A stretch of 36,449 nt of DNA from Gallionella sp. (GTDB lineage Bacteria > Pseudomonadota > Gammaproteobacteria > Burkholderiales > Gallionellaceae). The stretch spans positions 1-36,449 of the forward strand of contig JAURZN010000020.1 of NCBI GenBank assembly GCA_030653355.1. The letters are read 5' to 3'. The translations under genes were made by a program, and so were the position numbers. The notes below the pieces were generated by a model. That model was not told the origin of the DNA and ran no database searches. It saw nothing but the letters and a program-made list of their open reading frames with translations. Shown one piece after another: positions 8,924-19,301 of this stretch (position 1 is the first letter of the stretch; every line of letters starts with the position of its first letter).

Positions 8924-9340
8924 TTAGCAACTGCCTGTACAGGCCGATGTTTCCACACTTTCACCGTGTTTGGACTTGTAGTCCGCCACAGCCGCCTTGA
9001 TGGCATCTTCCGCCAGAATCGAGCAATGGATTTTAACAGGCGGCAAGGCCAGCTCTTCGGCAATCTGAGTATTCTTGATCTGCAAGGCCTGATCTACCGT
9101 CTTGCCCTTGACCCATTCCGTTACCAGTGAACTGGATGCAATTGCCGAGCCGCAACCATAGGTCTTGAATTTGGCATCTTCAATAATGCCGTCCTTGCCG
9201 ACCTTGATCTGCAATTTCATCACGTCGCCGCATGCGGGCGCACCCACCATGCCCGTACCCAGACCTTCATCGTCCTTGGCGAAGGAACCCACGTTGCGTG
9301 GATTTTCGTAATGATCCAATAATTTTTCGCTGTATGCCAT
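8924..9340 (-). CDS. iscU: Fe-S cluster scaffold protein IscU
   Basis: A 138-aa scaffold on which [2Fe-2S] clusters are built from IscS sulfur. Ligands Cys37 (GAPACGD), Cys63 (YGCGSA) and Cys106 (IHCSI) are present, with Asp39 and the HscA-recognition motif LPPVK at 99-103. It is about ten residues longer than E. coli IscU because of a C-terminal tail with two extra cysteines (SACTGSC). It lies between iscA (19-base gap) and iscS (100-base gap containing a repeat). Confidence 0.95.
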   Translation of the reverse strand: MAYSEKLLDHYENPRNVGSFAKDDEGLGTGMVGAPACGDVMKLQIKVGKDGIIEDAKFKTYGCGSAIASSSLVTEWVKGKTVDQALQIKNTQIAEELALPPVKIHCSILAEDAIKAAVADYKSKHGESVETSACTGSC

Positions 9341-9361
9341 TTTGATGCTCCTTTCAGGAGC

Positions 9362-9430
9362 AGTCGTTAGTCGTTAGTCGTTAGCTGCCAGTTAAAACGT
9401 TCTAACTAACAACTAGCGTCTAGCGTCTAA
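9362..9430. repeat. Intergenic heptamer repeat with inverted halves (copy 2)
   Basis: Between iscS and iscU, the left half is three tandem copies of GTCGTTA and the right half is variants of CTAAC and CTAGCGT, roughly the reverse complement. It shares unit sequence and two-sided design with the block at 7953-8040 in the same operon. Confidence 0.72.
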
Positions 9431-9440
9431 AAACTGCTTT

Positions 9441-10649
9441 TTAATGTGCTGCCCACTGCACGGTGTTCAGATCGATGCCATCCTTGTACATTTCCCATAG
9501 CGGCGACAATTCGCGCAGCTTGTCGATCTTGCTCTTCATTAAGGCAATCACGTAATCGACTTCTTCTACAGTGGTGAAGCGGCCTAATGAGAAACGTATC
9601 GAGCTGTGCGCCAATTCGTCGCTGCGCCCTAGCGCGCGCAACACATATGAGGGTTCAAGGCTGGCCGAAGTACAGGCGGAGCCGCTGGAAACAGCCACGT
9701 CCTTGATCGCCATAATCAGCGATTCGCCTTCGACAAAGTTGAAACTCAGATTGACGTTATGCGGCACACGCTGCTCCATGTCGCCGTTGACATGCACCTC
9801 TTCCATATCCATCAAACCCGCCATCAAACGATCGCGCAACATTCTCACGCGCTCGTTTTCCTCTGCCATTTCCTGCTGTGCAATGCGGAATGCCTCGCCC
9901 ATGCCGACGATCTGATGGGTCGCCAGGGTGCCGGAACGCATGCCGCGCTCATGACCGCCGCCGTGCATCTGCGCTTCCAGCCTGACTCGCGGTTTGCGCT
10001 GTACATACAACGCGCCTATTCCTTTCGGGCCATAAGTCTTGTGCGCGGAGAAGGACATCAAATCAACCTTCAGTTTTTGCAGGTCTATCGCTACCTTGCC
10101 GGTCGCCTGTGCCGCATCCACATGAAACAGGATACCCTTCTCACGACAGATTTCGCCTATGGCTGCGATGTCCTGTATCACGCCAATTTCGTTGTTGACC
10201 AGCATGATGGACACCAGAATCGTATCGGGACGCAATGCGGCTTTAAATTTTTCAATGTCCAGCAAACCGCTGGTTTCAGGATCAAGATAAGTAGCGCTAA
10301 ATCCCTGTCGTTCCATTTCGCGCACGGTATCGATCACCGCCTTATGTTCAATGCGCATCGTGACGATATGCTTGCCCTTGCCCTGATAAAAATTAGCCGC
10401 GCCCTTGATAGCCAGATTGTTCGATTCAGTGGCACCTGAAGTCCAGACGATTTCCTTGGGGTCAGCATTGACCAGCGCCGCGACCTGCTCACGCGCCAAC
10501 TCCACTGCGGCATCGGCTTCCCAGCCGAACGCATGTGAACGGCTGGCCGGATTGCCGAACTTCTCAGTCAGATAAGGAATCATTTTATCGGCCACACGCG
10601 GGTCAACCGGCGTAGTGGCTGAATAATCCATATAAATAGGTAGCTTCAT
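9441..10649 (-). CDS. iscS: Cysteine desulfurase IscS
   Basis: A 402-aa PLP enzyme that takes sulfur from L-cysteine and hands it to IscU and tRNA thiolation factors. PLP is held by Lys204 ([11 protein letters not shown]), with His102 stacking and Asp178 (HVDAAQ) contacting the ring; the catalytic Cys326 lies in SGSACTSAS on the mobile loop typical of IscS (group I). The N-terminus [15 protein letters not shown] and length are standard. It is the second gene of the operon, 50 bases after iscR. Confidence 0.96.
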   Translation of the reverse strand: MKLPIYMDYSATTPVDPRVADKMIPYLTEKFGNPASRSHAFGWEADAAVELAREQVAALVNADPKEIVWTSGATESNNLAIKGAANFYQGKGKHIVTMRIEHKAVIDTVREMERQGFSATYLDPETSGLLDIEKFKAALRPDTILVSIMLVNNEIGVIQDIAAIGEICREKGILFHVDAAQATGKVAIDLQKLKVDLMSFSAHKTYGPKGIGALYVQRKPRVRLEAQMHGGGHERGMRSGTLATHQIVGMGEAFRIAQQEMAEENERVRMLRDRLMAGLMDMEEVHVNGDMEQRVPHNVNLSFNFVEGESLIMAIKDVAVSSGSACTSASLEPSYVLRALGRSDELAHSSIRFSLGRFTTVEEVDYVIALMKSKIDKLRELSPLWEMYKDGIDLNTVQWAAH

Positions 10650-10699
10650 TTTGATATCAACTTTCTCTATGCTAAGGGCAGGCGACGAATCGCAACCCG

Positions 10700-11155
10700 T
10701 TACCTGACTATCTGCTTATTCACTGTAATCGCCGACAATCCCGGACTCAGTTTGGTCTGCCCATCCACCAGTTGTTGCAGATTAACCGATGCCAGATAGT
10801 CATTGATTTTTTCATTCAGACCCATCCATAAATCGTGCGTGGCACATGGCCTGCCACCTTGGCAATTACCCTGTTCCGCGCAATGCGTCGCATCCAGCGG
10901 CTCATCAACGGCCAGTACGATCTCGGCAATATTGATTTTGGTGGCTATTCTGGCCAGATAATATCCACCACCCGGCCCACGCACACTTTCCACCAGATTA
11001 TTGCGACGCAACTTGCCAAACAGCTGCTCCAGATAGGAAAGCGAAATTTTCTGCCGCTCACTGATCGAAGCGAGTGTCACGGGTCCGCGGCCACCCTGCA
11101 TCGCCAAATCAACCATTGCCGTCACAGCAAAACGCCCCTTGGTGGTCAATCGCAT
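10700..11155 (-). CDS. iscR: Fe-S cluster-sensing repressor IscR
   Basis: A 151-aa Rrf2-family regulator that represses the isc operon when its [2Fe-2S] cluster is loaded. The N-terminal winged helix ([14 protein letters not shown]) is followed by the cluster ligands Cys92, Cys98, Cys104 and His107, in exactly the E. coli spacing. GGGGATAAT precedes the ATG. It is the first gene of the operon; the promoter must lie in 11156-11245, but I could not make out a convincing type 1 IscR site by eye. Confidence 0.95.
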   Translation of the reverse strand: MRLTTKGRFAVTAMVDLAMQGGRGPVTLASISERQKISLSYLEQLFGKLRRNNLVESVRGPGGGYYLARIATKINIAEIVLAVDEPLDATHCAEQGNCQGGRPCATHDLWMGLNEKINDYLASVNLQQLVDGQTKLSPGLSAITVNKQIVR

Positions 11156-11245
11156 ATTATCCCCAGCCTCATAAAAACATCATTAACAACTGCGTCCAAC
11201 GCCTGCCGGACATCACGGGAACGGATAATATAATACCCGAATGTT

Positions 11246-11977
11246 TTAATCAACTATCTTGTTCAGGTGATTGGGATCGAATTTATCAGCCGTGGCACGC
11301 TCCTCCTCAACGGGCACGCCCATCTTTTCGAGTTGCTGCAGAATAAAATCAATGCGCTGATCCACGGTCACGCTATGCCCCAGCAAGCCGTGTATCGCCT
11401 TGGACAGAGGATCATTCTGGTCGTTGCCTATACCATAGGCATCAAAGCTGCTTGTCTTCTTCCGCTCTTCGTCCAGAATTCGCGCCGGAATTCCTGCCGC
11501 TGTCGCACCGACCGGCACATCCTTCACCACCACCGCGTTTGAACCAATCTTTGCACCCGCCCCCACCGTAATCGGTCCGAGTATCTTCGCGCCCGCCCCC
11601 ACCACCACACCATTGCCCAGCGTGGGGTGGCGTTTGCCATGCCGCCACGAGGTACCGCCCAGCGTGACGCCGTGATACAAAGTTACGTCATCGCCGATTT
11701 CTGCCGTTTCGCCTATCACCACCCCCATACCGTGGTCGATGAAAAAACGCCGCCCTATGGTCGCACCGGGATGAATCTCGATGCCGGTCAGCGCGCGGGT
11801 CAGGTACGACAGAAAACGCGCCAGCCATTTCAGTTTGGCGTGCCACAAGGTATTGGTCAGACGGTGCATCAGACGCGCATGCAAGCCCGGATAGCAAGTC
11901 AACACCTCGAAAGTGCTGCGCGCAGCCGGATCGCGGTCGAACACGCTGGCAATATCTTCTTTAAGATTCCTAAACAT
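11246..11977 (-). CDS. cysE: Serine O-acetyltransferase CysE
   Basis: A 243-aa hexapeptide-repeat acetyltransferase making O-acetylserine, the precursor of cysteine. The catalytic region [18 protein letters not shown] and the left-handed beta-helix repeats ([16 protein letters not shown]) are clear, ending in GIPARIL. I chose the ATG at 11977 (protein starts MFRNLKEDI), with GGAAGAAG upstream; its start overlaps the trmJ stop codon by eight bases. Lying directly upstream of iscR, it would provide cysteine, the sulfur donor used by IscS. Confidence 0.92.
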   Translation of the reverse strand: MFRNLKEDIASVFDRDPAARSTFEVLTCYPGLHARLMHRLTNTLWHAKLKWLARFLSYLTRALTGIEIHPGATIGRRFFIDHGMGVVIGETAEIGDDVTLYHGVTLGGTSWRHGKRHPTLGNGVVVGAGAKILGPITVGAGAKIGSNAVVVKDVPVGATAAGIPARILDEERKKTSSFDAYGIGNDQNDPLSKAIHGLLGHSVTVDQRIDFILQQLEKMGVPVEEERATADKFDPNHLNKIVD

Positions 11978-12731
11978 CTTCTTCCCGCTGGTAACGCGTT
12001 TTGAGACGCGCATTGTACTCGGTTGTCACACTCAAGATGCCGCGCAAGATGTTGATCTCGTCCGCCTCCAGCCGCGCCCGCGCATACAGACGGCGCAAGC
12101 GTTGCATCATGCGTGCGGGGTTCTGCGTGGTGAAAAAACCAATCTCCATCAGCGTCTTTTCCAGGTGTGCCAGAAACCCCTCCACCTGCTCATGCGCGGC
12201 AGCCTGGGTAGGCTGCGTGACCGGACTGGCGCTTTGCGAGGCCACCATCATTTCATAAGCGATAACCTGCACGGCAGCGGCCAGATTGAGCGAAGAAAAA
12301 TCAGGATCGGCGGGAATATTCACCAGTAACTGTGCGCGACTCACTTCTTCATTGGTCAGCCCGGACATTTCCGTGCCGAACAGCAATGCCACAGGCTGCG
12401 TGAGTGCCTGCTGCAACACACGCGGCATCGCTTCGCGCGGCATCATCACCTGATTGGAAATATCGCGCAGCCGCGCCGTCATGCCCACGGTGAGCGCCAC
12501 GCCTTGCAGCGCTTCGTCGATAGAGCCGCACACCACCGCGTTTTGCAGGATATCGTCCGCCCCCGCCGCCATTGCGCTAGCCTGCGGATCGGGGAAATGA
12601 CGCGGATTGATCAGACAGAGATGGCGCAGCCCCATCGTCTTCATCGCACGCGCTGCCGCGCCGATATTGCCCGGATGGCTGGTGTGGCTAAGCACCACTC
12701 TGACGTTAGTTAAATGATTTTGTTTATACAA
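11970..12731 (-). CDS. trmJ: tRNA (cytidine/uridine-2'-O-)-methyltransferase TrmJ
   Basis: A 253-aa SPOUT-class methyltransferase that adds a 2'-O-methyl to position 32 of tRNA. The N-terminus has the TrmJ motif [20 protein letters not shown], and the knot region has [12 protein letters not shown] and the S-adenosylmethionine-binding segment [11 protein letters not shown]. The start appears to be TTG at 12731; the family usually begins only a few residues before VRVVLS. It ends in TAG, showing that amber is a normal stop here. Divergent from suhB with a 60-base gap. Confidence 0.9.
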   Translation of the reverse strand: MYKQNHLTNVRVVLSHTSHPGNIGAAARAMKTMGLRHLCLINPRHFPDPQASAMAAGADDILQNAVVCGSIDEALQGVALTVGMTARLRDISNQVMMPREAMPRVLQQALTQPVALLFGTEMSGLTNEEVSRAQLLVNIPADPDFSSLNLAAAVQVIAYEMMVASQSASPVTQPTQAAAHEQVEGFLAHLEKTLMEIGFFTTQNPARMMQRLRRLYARARLEADEINILRGILSVTTEYNARLKTRYQREEDV

Positions 12732-12791
12732 AGTCTGTTTCCAACTAAAATGTGCGCTGAATTCTCACAGCTCATTAAAAAGGTCGTATTT

Positions 12792-13601
12792 ATGCAACCC
12801 ATACTGCATCCCATGCTCAACATCGCGGTGAAAGCCGCACGTCGCGCCGGCAATCTGATTTATCGCAGCACCGACAAGATAGACCACCTCACGATCACCA
12901 AAAAATCCCATGCAGATTTTGTCAGTGAAGTGGACAGAGCCGCCGAGCAAACCATCATCCAGACCCTGCTGGAAGCCTATCCCGACCACGCGATTCTAGC
13001 AGAAGAGAGCGGCGTTCACGGCAAGTCCGACTTCGTCTGGATCATAGACCCGCTGGATGGCACGACCAATTTTTTGCATGGTTTCCCGCAATTTGCAGTA
13101 TCTATTGCCTTGCAGCACAAGGGCATTATCACTCAGGCCGTGATCTACGATCCGACCAAGAATGAACTGTTTACCGCCACGCGCGGCCGCGGCGCCTTCC
13201 TCAACGACAAGCGCCTGCGCGTTAGCAAGCGCATCCACATGGAAGACGCATTGATAGGCACCGGCTTCCCCTATACCAACTTCGAGCACATGGACGCCTA
13301 CATCGGAATCTTCAAGGATCTGATGCAGAAAACATCCGGTTTGCGCCGCCCCGGCTCCGCAGCTCTGGATCTGGCCTGGATGGCAGCCGGTCGTTATGAC
13401 GGCTTCTTCGAAACCGGTCTGAAACCCTGGGATATTGCCGCCGGCACGCTGCTGATCACCGAAGCGGGCGGCATGGTCAGCGACCTGTCCGGGGGCGATA
13501 CTTTCCTCAAATCCGGACATGTCTGCGCGGGCAACCCGAACATTCATCCCTTGCTGCTGCAAGTCATCGCGCCCCATCTGACGCCCGAACTGAAAGGCTA
13601 G
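12792..13601 (+). CDS. suhB: Inositol monophosphatase family protein SuhB
   Basis: A 269-aa metal-dependent phosphatase; in E. coli SuhB also acts in rRNA transcription antitermination. Metal-site motifs are visible: LAEESG (about 69-74), [12 protein letters not shown] (83-94) and PWDIAAG near residue 215. I use the ATG at 12792, which gives the family length and the standard [13 protein letters not shown] start; the upstream in-frame codon at 12714 would run into the trmJ promoter region. It ends in TAG. Pit follows after 25 bases. Confidence 0.92.
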   Translation: MQPILHPMLNIAVKAARRAGNLIYRSTDKIDHLTITKKSHADFVSEVDRAAEQTIIQTLLEAYPDHAILAEESGVHGKSDFVWIIDPLDGTTNFLHGFPQFAVSIALQHKGIITQAVIYDPTKNELFTATRGRGAFLNDKRLRVSKRIHMEDALIGTGFPYTNFEHMDAYIGIFKDLMQKTSGLRRPGSAALDLAWMAAGRYDGFFETGLKPWDIAAGTLLITEAGGMVSDLSGGDTFLKSGHVCAGNPNIHPLLLQVIAPHLTPELKG

Positions 13602-13626
13602 ACCATACACCCGCTTTAACGCCGAC

Positions 13627-14658
13627 ATGGACACCCTGCTCACGCTGACCATTGCCACTATCGTCATCGTGCTGGTGTTCGAGTACACCAACGGTTTTCA
13701 CGATGCCGCAAACATCATTGCGACGGTCATTGCCTCCCGTGCCATGACCCCGGTGCAGGCGGTTCTGCTGGTCGCCTTCTTCGACTTTCTGGGGCCGGTG
13801 CTCGGCGGCACGGCAGTGGCCAACACCATAGGCAAATTTATCACGCTGGATGATCTGGATCGCACCCTGGCATTAACCATCGTGTTATGTGGACTGGTCG
13901 GTGCTATCGCATGGAATCTGCTGACCTGGTGGCGCGGCATCCCTTCTTCCTCTTCCCATGCACTGGTCGGCGGTCTGGTCGGCGTGGTCATGGTCTCGGC
14001 GGGAAGCGATCATGTGGCATGGGGATACGACGAACTACTGCGCGGCGAGCTTAGCGGCGTGAGCAAGATGGTTATCGCGCTGATCCTGTCGCCCATCATC
14101 GGCTTCTGGTTCGGCTACGCGCTGCACAAAACCATGATGTTGCTACTGCGCGGCGCCCATCCTTCGATCAACCGCGACCTGCGCCGCCTGCAATTCGTCA
14201 CCTCGGCCGGACTGGCTTTCTCGCACGGCGCCAATGATGCGCAGAAAAGCATGGGCATACTGACACTGGTATTACTGCTGGGCGGCTTCATTCCCACTTT
14301 CGAAGTGCCGTTCTGGGTGATGCTGGCCTGTTCGCTCACCATTACTGCGGGCATACTCTCCGGCGGCTGGCAGATCGTGCGCACCCTGGGCTTTTCCATC
14401 TACAAGATACGCCCGCTGCACGCACTGGACTCGCAACTGACCGCAGCCAGCGTGATTTTCGCCTCTTCCCTGTTCGGCGCTCCGGTCTCAACCACCCATG
14501 TAGTCGCCTCCTCCATCATGGGCATAGGCGCATCCGAACGTCCGAAAGCGGTACGCTGGGGAAAAGCGGGCGAGATCGTCATCACCTGGCTGATTACCAT
14601 ACCCGGTGCGGCGGCGATGTCCATTAGCTGCTATCTTATCGTCCACGCCTACGCATGA
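13627..14658 (+). CDS. pit: Low-affinity inorganic phosphate transporter (PiT family)
   Basis: A 343-aa inner-membrane phosphate:cation symporter with about ten hydrophobic segments. Both copies of the PiT signature are seen: EYTNGFHDAANIIATVIASR near the N-terminus and FSHGANDAQKSMGIL in the second half, each with the conserved N-D/HDA core. It is shorter than E. coli PitA (499 aa), lacking the long central cytoplasmic loop, like many bacterial PiT proteins. A PhoU-like gene follows after 13 bases, the classic pairing. Confidence 0.93.
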   Translation: MDTLLTLTIATIVIVLVFEYTNGFHDAANIIATVIASRAMTPVQAVLLVAFFDFLGPVLGGTAVANTIGKFITLDDLDRTLALTIVLCGLVGAIAWNLLTWWRGIPSSSSHALVGGLVGVVMVSAGSDHVAWGYDELLRGELSGVSKMVIALILSPIIGFWFGYALHKTMMLLLRGAHPSINRDLRRLQFVTSAGLAFSHGANDAQKSMGILTLVLLLGGFIPTFEVPFWVMLACSLTITAGILSGGWQIVRTLGFSIYKIRPLHALDSQLTAASVIFASSLFGAPVSTTHVVASSIMGIGASERPKAVRWGKAGEIVITWLITIPGAAAMSISCYLIVHAYA

Positions 14659-14671
14659 GGATGAACTTCAC

Positions 14672-15313
14672 ATGACCGCTGCCTCCAAAACCATGCTAGC
14701 CATCATTCTGGATCGGGTATTCCCGAAGATGCCGGATTTTTTCCACATGCTGACCGAGCAGAATATCCATGTCGCACACACCGTCAACCTGCTGGTCGAT
14801 TACATGGAAAAAGGCGACCCGGCGGTCGCCGAGGCACTCAAACGCAACGTGCATGAGGCCGACCTGATTAAAGTGCGCAATCTGCATGAACTCAACGAGG
14901 CGTTTTCCACGCCGATAGACCGCGAAGATATCGATCGCGCCATCACGAGCCTGGACGACATCGTGATGTACTGCAAGACCACCGTCCACGAAATGGACGT
15001 ACTGGGCGTGGCTCCGGACAGCTTCATGCGCGACATCTCGCGGCATATCAAGGAAGGCGTGGATGCGCTGGCCAACGGCTTTGCCAAGCTGGGCAGCACC
15101 CCCGCCACGGCCGCGCTGGACGCCGATGCGGCGCGCAAGGCGGAACGCCATGCAGAGAAACTGTACCGTGTCGCCCTGCCTACCCTGTTTGAGGGAACAG
15201 ACTACATCAACATGTTCAAACGCCGGGAAATCTACCGCCACCTGACCAATGCCGCCGAACACATGGCGCAATGCGCCAATACGCTGCACGATATCGTGGT
15301 CAAGATCAGCTAA
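14672..15313 (+). CDS. DUF47 family PhoU-like phosphate transport regulator
   Basis: A 213-aa all-helical DUF47 protein (PhoU-like fold) that accompanies PiT transporters and probably controls their activity. The helices carry acidic E/D-x-x-x-D clusters that bind metal in PhoU relatives (for example [15 protein letters not shown] and [12 protein letters not shown]). I chose the ATG at 14672, 13 bases after pit; the open frame extends back inside pit. It is co-transcribed with pit and precedes mutS by 25 bases. Confidence 0.9.
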   Translation: MTAASKTMLAIILDRVFPKMPDFFHMLTEQNIHVAHTVNLLVDYMEKGDPAVAEALKRNVHEADLIKVRNLHELNEAFSTPIDREDIDRAITSLDDIVMYCKTTVHEMDVLGVAPDSFMRDISRHIKEGVDALANGFAKLGSTPATAALDADAARKAERHAEKLYRVALPTLFEGTDYINMFKRREIYRHLTNAAEHMAQCANTLHDIVVKIS

Positions 15314-15338
15314 ACACCTATCACATACCCTCACAACC

Positions 15339-17897
15339 ATGATCCAGGAAGACAAATCACAAGCCGCCGAAAAGCACACACCGATGATGCAGCAGTTTCT
15401 GCGCATCAAGGCGGAGCACCCCGATGGCTTGCTGTTTTACCGTATGGGCGATTTTTACGAACTGTTCTTCGACGATGCGGTTCGTGCGGCAAAGCTGCTC
15501 GACATCACGCTGACGCAACGCGGCAGCTCGAACGGCCAGCCGATCAAGATGGCTGGAGTGCCGTACCACGCTGCCGAGCAATATCTGGCCAGATTGGTCA
15601 AGCTGGGCGAGTCAGTGGCGATCTGCGAACAGATAGGCGACCCGGCCACCAGCAAGGGCCCGGTAGAGCGCAAAGTGATGCGCATCGTTACGCCGGGCAC
15701 ACTCACCGATTCCGCCCTGCTGGAGGAAAAACGCGACAGCCTGCTGCTGGCCTTGCATCAGCGCCACGGCAAACTGGGGCTGGCCTGGCTGAATCTGGCC
15801 TCGGGACAATTTTTTGTTTCTGAAACGTCAGCTGATAATCTCAGCGCCGAACTGGAACGCCTGCAACCCTCGGAAATCCTGCACGCCGAAAATGCGGGCC
15901 TGCAAAGCCACCACCCTGTCGCCTGCAGGCAGCTCCCCGCCTGGCATTTCGAACTGGATACGGCGCGGCGCGCGCTATGCCAGCAATTTTCCACGCTGGA
16001 TCTGGCCGGATTCGGCTGCGACAATTTCAGCATCGGACTGGAGGCGGCGTGCGCGCTGCTGGGCTACGCCAGACTGACACAAGGCCAGGCCATCAGCCAT
16101 ATCCGCAGCCTGCAGGTGTACAGCGCGGATCATTTTGTACGCATGGATGCCGCAACCCGACGCAATCTGGAAATCACCCAGACATTGCGAGGCGAACCGG
16201 CCCCCACCCTGCTGTCACTGCTCGACACCTGCGCAAGCAACATGGGCAGCCGGCTTCTGTCCCACTGGCTGCACCACCCGCTGCGCGACCGTGCGATTTT
16301 GCGCGCGCGCCTCAATGCAGTCGGCACACTGAATGCGCTATTTCAAGAGGTGCATCAGCAATTGCGCCCCTGCGTGGACGTGGAGCGCATCACCGCGCGC
16401 ATCGCGTTGCGCAGTGCGCGACCGCGCGACTTGTCCGGCCTGCGCGACACGCTGCTCACCTTGCCGCAACTGCATGCCACCCTCGGCAACTGCGATGCGC
16501 CGCTGTTGAAGACGCTGACCGATGCGCTGCAAGCTGATGCGCATCTCACCGCCATTCTGGTTGACAGTCTGCGTGCCGAGCCGTCCTCCGTGTTGCGTGA
16601 AGGCGGCGTGATCGCAGACGGTTTTGATGCAGACCTGGACGAGCTGCGCGGCATACAGACCCACTGCGGTGATTTCCTGCTGGCACTGGAAACGCGAGAG
16701 CGGGCGCGCACCGGCATTTCTACTTTAAAGGTGGAATACAACCGCGTGCATGGCTTCTACATAGAAGTAACCCTCGCGCAAAGTGTCAATGTACCGGACG
16801 ACTATCGTCGTCGCCAGACACTGAAGAACGCCGAACGCTACATCACGCCTGAGCTGAAGACTTTTGAGGACAAGGCGCTGTCCGCCAATGACCGCGCGCT
16901 GGCGCGCGAAAAAATGCTTTACGAACAACTGCTGGATCGACTCTCGCCGTTCGTGCCGCAACTACAGCGCATCGCCGCCGCCATTGCCGAACTGGATGTG
17001 CTCGCCACCTTCAGCGAACGCGCCGCCACGCTGTACTTCAGCGCGCCGCAATTTACAGACGACGCGCAGATCAGCATCAGCCAGGGTCGCCATCCGGTGG
17101 TGGAAGCCCAGGTAGAGCGATTCACAGCGAACGACACCGAGCTTGCCGACAATCGCCGCATGTTGCTAGTCACAGGCCCGAACATGGGCGGTAAATCCAC
17201 CTACATGCGTCAGGTCGCCATCATCGCGCTGCTGGCCCATGTCGGCTGTTTCGTCCCGGCGCAACAGGCGATTCTGGGCGAAATCGATCAGATTTTCACG
17301 CGCATCGGTTCTTCGGACGATCTGGCCAGCGGACGCTCCACTTTCATGGTCGAGATGACCGAGGCCGCCAACATCCTGCACAACGCCAGCGAAAAAAGTC
17401 TGGTGCTGGTGGACGAAATCGGCAGAGGTACTTCCACCTTTGACGGACTGGCGCTGGCCTATGCCATCGCCTGCCACCTGCTGGAAAAAAACCGCAGCTA
17501 CACGCTGTTCGCCACCCACTAGTTCGAACTGACGCGCCTGGCCGAAGAATTTGCCCAGCTCGCCAACGAGCACCTGTCTGCCATCGAACACCAGCACAGC
17601 ATCGTTTTCCTGCACGCGGTGAACGAAGGCGCGGCCAGCCAGAGCTATGGCCTGCAAGTCGCCGCCCTGGCCGGCGTCCCGGCGCAAGTCATCCGCACCG
17701 CGAAAAAACAATTGCGCGCCCTGGAACGAAACAGCGCCGCACAAAGCCCGCAAGGCGATTTATTCGACCACAGGGCAGCCGAACCGGAGGAACTCGAAGA
17801 ACATCCGCTGCTTGCAGCCTTGCGCGAAATCCAGCCGGATGAACTGAGCCCGAAGGATGCGCTGGAGCACTTGTATCGCTTGAAGAAACTGGTGTGA
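15339..17897 (+). pseudogene. mutS: DNA mismatch repair protein MutS interrupted by one amber codon
   Basis: MutS recognises mismatches and starts repair. The frame from the ATG at 15339 to the TGA at 17895-17897 would encode 852 residues, the normal size. The mismatch-reading Phe39-x-Glu41 (GDFYELF), the Walker [10 protein letters not shown] (from residue 613), Walker B with [13 protein letters not shown] and the His of FATH (727) are all intact. Codon 728 is TAG (17520-17522), exactly where nearly all MutS proteins have Tyr in FATHYFEL; the frame then continues normally with [13 protein letters not shown] to the C-terminal dimerisation region. One base change from TAC or TAT explains it. 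Truncation would remove the end of the ATPase domain and the tetramerisation region, so the strain would be a mutator unless the codon is read through or is an error. Confidence 0.9.
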
Positions 17898-18142
17898 TCT
17901 CTCCCGATACGCTGCTGGCGCCATCGAGGCAGCAGGGGCAAGCAGAAAGGTACAGGGATCCATGTAAAAATCATCGCAACTGAGTGTGCCCTGGATTTTG
18001 TATGCAACCGGACAATTATTACACCGGCAATGATAGGCATAAGTTGCGCTGAGGTGATGCCAGGGTGTGATAACGTGAAAAATGTTAAAATGCTGCCCAT
18101 GCTTTTTAAGACACTAACTTATTGATTTAAAGGAATATAGAT

Positions 18143-18820
18143 GTGAGCTTACTTCTTGCAGGCCTTACCATTCTAGTGGTCGGCGATAGTCACCTGGCTT
18201 ACGGGGAACATAAGGAATATTTAATCACCACATTGCATGATGAACTAATGCAGCATGGTGCCCAAGTTTACTCTTACGGTGTTTGTGGTGCTAAAGCGAG
18301 GGATTTGATGTATGGAATGAAAGTCCCACATTGCGGTTTCGCTTTCAGGCTGAATGATGGGAAAATCAGGTGGCGTCCGAAAGACATGGGCCCCACCGAG
18401 TCACTACCTGAACTGGTTAATAAATTTCATCCTGATCTGGTTGTGGTGGTTAACAATGACACGTTGGCTGGATACAAGAATACCGCGTTGAATAAAACCT
18501 GGGTATGGGATGAAGTACGCAGTTTAACCACGGGAATTAAGGCTAGCGGCACGAGTTGCGTATGGGTTGGGCCAACATGGGGCAGTGAAGGCGGCAAGTA
18601 TGGTAAAACTTTCGCCAAGGCAAGGGAATTGTCTGATTACCTGGCTGATATTGTTGCGCCTTGCGTCTATATCAATTCGCTGTCGATGTCGACGCCTGGC
18701 GAATGGAAAACGTTAGACGGTGTACATTTAATGGCGGCAGGGTATCAGATGTGGGGAAGTGCGATAGCCAGTCAGATTGTATCGTCCGATATTGTTCAAC
18801 GAACGGTGATGCAGAAATAA
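18143..18820 (+). CDS. SGNH/GDSL-type hydrolase family protein
   Basis: A 225-aa protein with the SGNH hydrolase blocks: catalytic Ser in VVGDSHLAYG (block I), Gly in YGVCGAK (block II), an Asn in VVVNND (block III) and the D-x-x-H of DGVHLMAAGY (block V). Such enzymes are esterases, lipases or carbohydrate deacetylases; the substrate is not evident. The first residues LLLAGLTILVV are hydrophobic but I would not call a signal peptide. The start is GTG, nine bases after AAAGGA; an ATG two bases earlier runs straight into TGA. It lies 245 bases after mutS, with its own likely promoter, at the edge of the core genome before the tRNA fragment. Confidence 0.75.
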   Translation: MSLLLAGLTILVVGDSHLAYGEHKEYLITTLHDELMQHGAQVYSYGVCGAKARDLMYGMKVPHCGFAFRLNDGKIRWRPKDMGPTESLPELVNKFHPDLVVVVNNDTLAGYKNTALNKTWVWDEVRSLTTGIKASGTSCVWVGPTWGSEGGKYGKTFAKARELSDYLADIVAPCVYINSLSMSTPGEWKTLDGVHLMAAGYQMWGSAIASQIVSSDIVQRTVMQK

Positions 18821-19091
18821 GAAGTTGTCCGGATTGACTGAAACATTGCGCCACTCGCCGGGGAGGGCCGCATCCGACGGGCGCGTAATGTGTCAGCGTG
18901 CGTACATCCGGTGCTATTCGACAGAGCTGAGTGCATTGTGGTTTGTGCCTTGCCGCGCAAGAAAAATACCGCCGCAGTCGATCTTATTAAAACCGGTTTA
19001 TTGCAGATCATCAGCTCATGACGGAGGCGGTGCGTAGATAAAGCGGGACGTTTAGCGAAAAACTTCGCAAGGCTTTATTCATATAGATTTT

Positions 19092-19151
19092 TGGTGCCCA
19101 GGACCGGAATCGAACCGGTACGGAGATCGCTCCCCGACGGATTTTAAGTCC
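19092..19151 (-). other. 3' half of tRNA-Leu(UAA): attachment site at island boundary
   Basis: Reading the minus strand, the sequence runs from the anticodon stem-loop (GGACTTAAAATCC, anticodon UAA) through a long leucine-type variable arm, a perfect T-arm (ACCGG-TTCGATT-CCGGT), the acceptor strand CCTGGGC and the discriminator plus CCA. Homology to a tRNA stops in the 5' side of the anticodon stem; no matching GCCCAGG acceptor half exists upstream (to the right). This is the usual signature of the duplicated 3' end left by tyrosine-recombinase integration into a tRNA gene. The truncated side faces right, so the element should extend to the right, with the intact tRNA at its far end, outside the window. 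I see no gene in 18821-19091 or 19152-19301; an imperfect palindrome (TGCAA...TTGCA) lies near 19162-19181. Confidence 0.8.
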
Positions 19152-19301
19152 TAATGCAAGTTATGCAATATCAATATGTTGCACAAATAACTATTCCGCA
19201 ATCGCTCAAAAACAGCATCTCTGAAACCCAATAACGGCGCGGGTCATTTTTATTTTGCGGAACATTTTTTACCTAAAAAACCGAGCGATTTAAACGCAAC
19301 T

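Noticed and set aside
6054-17897. Genome-wide reassignment of TAG to a sense codon
   Set aside because: trmJ, suhB, umuC and the ThiF-like gene use TAG at their natural ends, so release at TAG must work in this organism.
19092-19176. Complete tRNA gene
   Set aside because: The 5' acceptor strand, D-arm and the 5' part of the anticodon stem are missing upstream of the anticodon loop.
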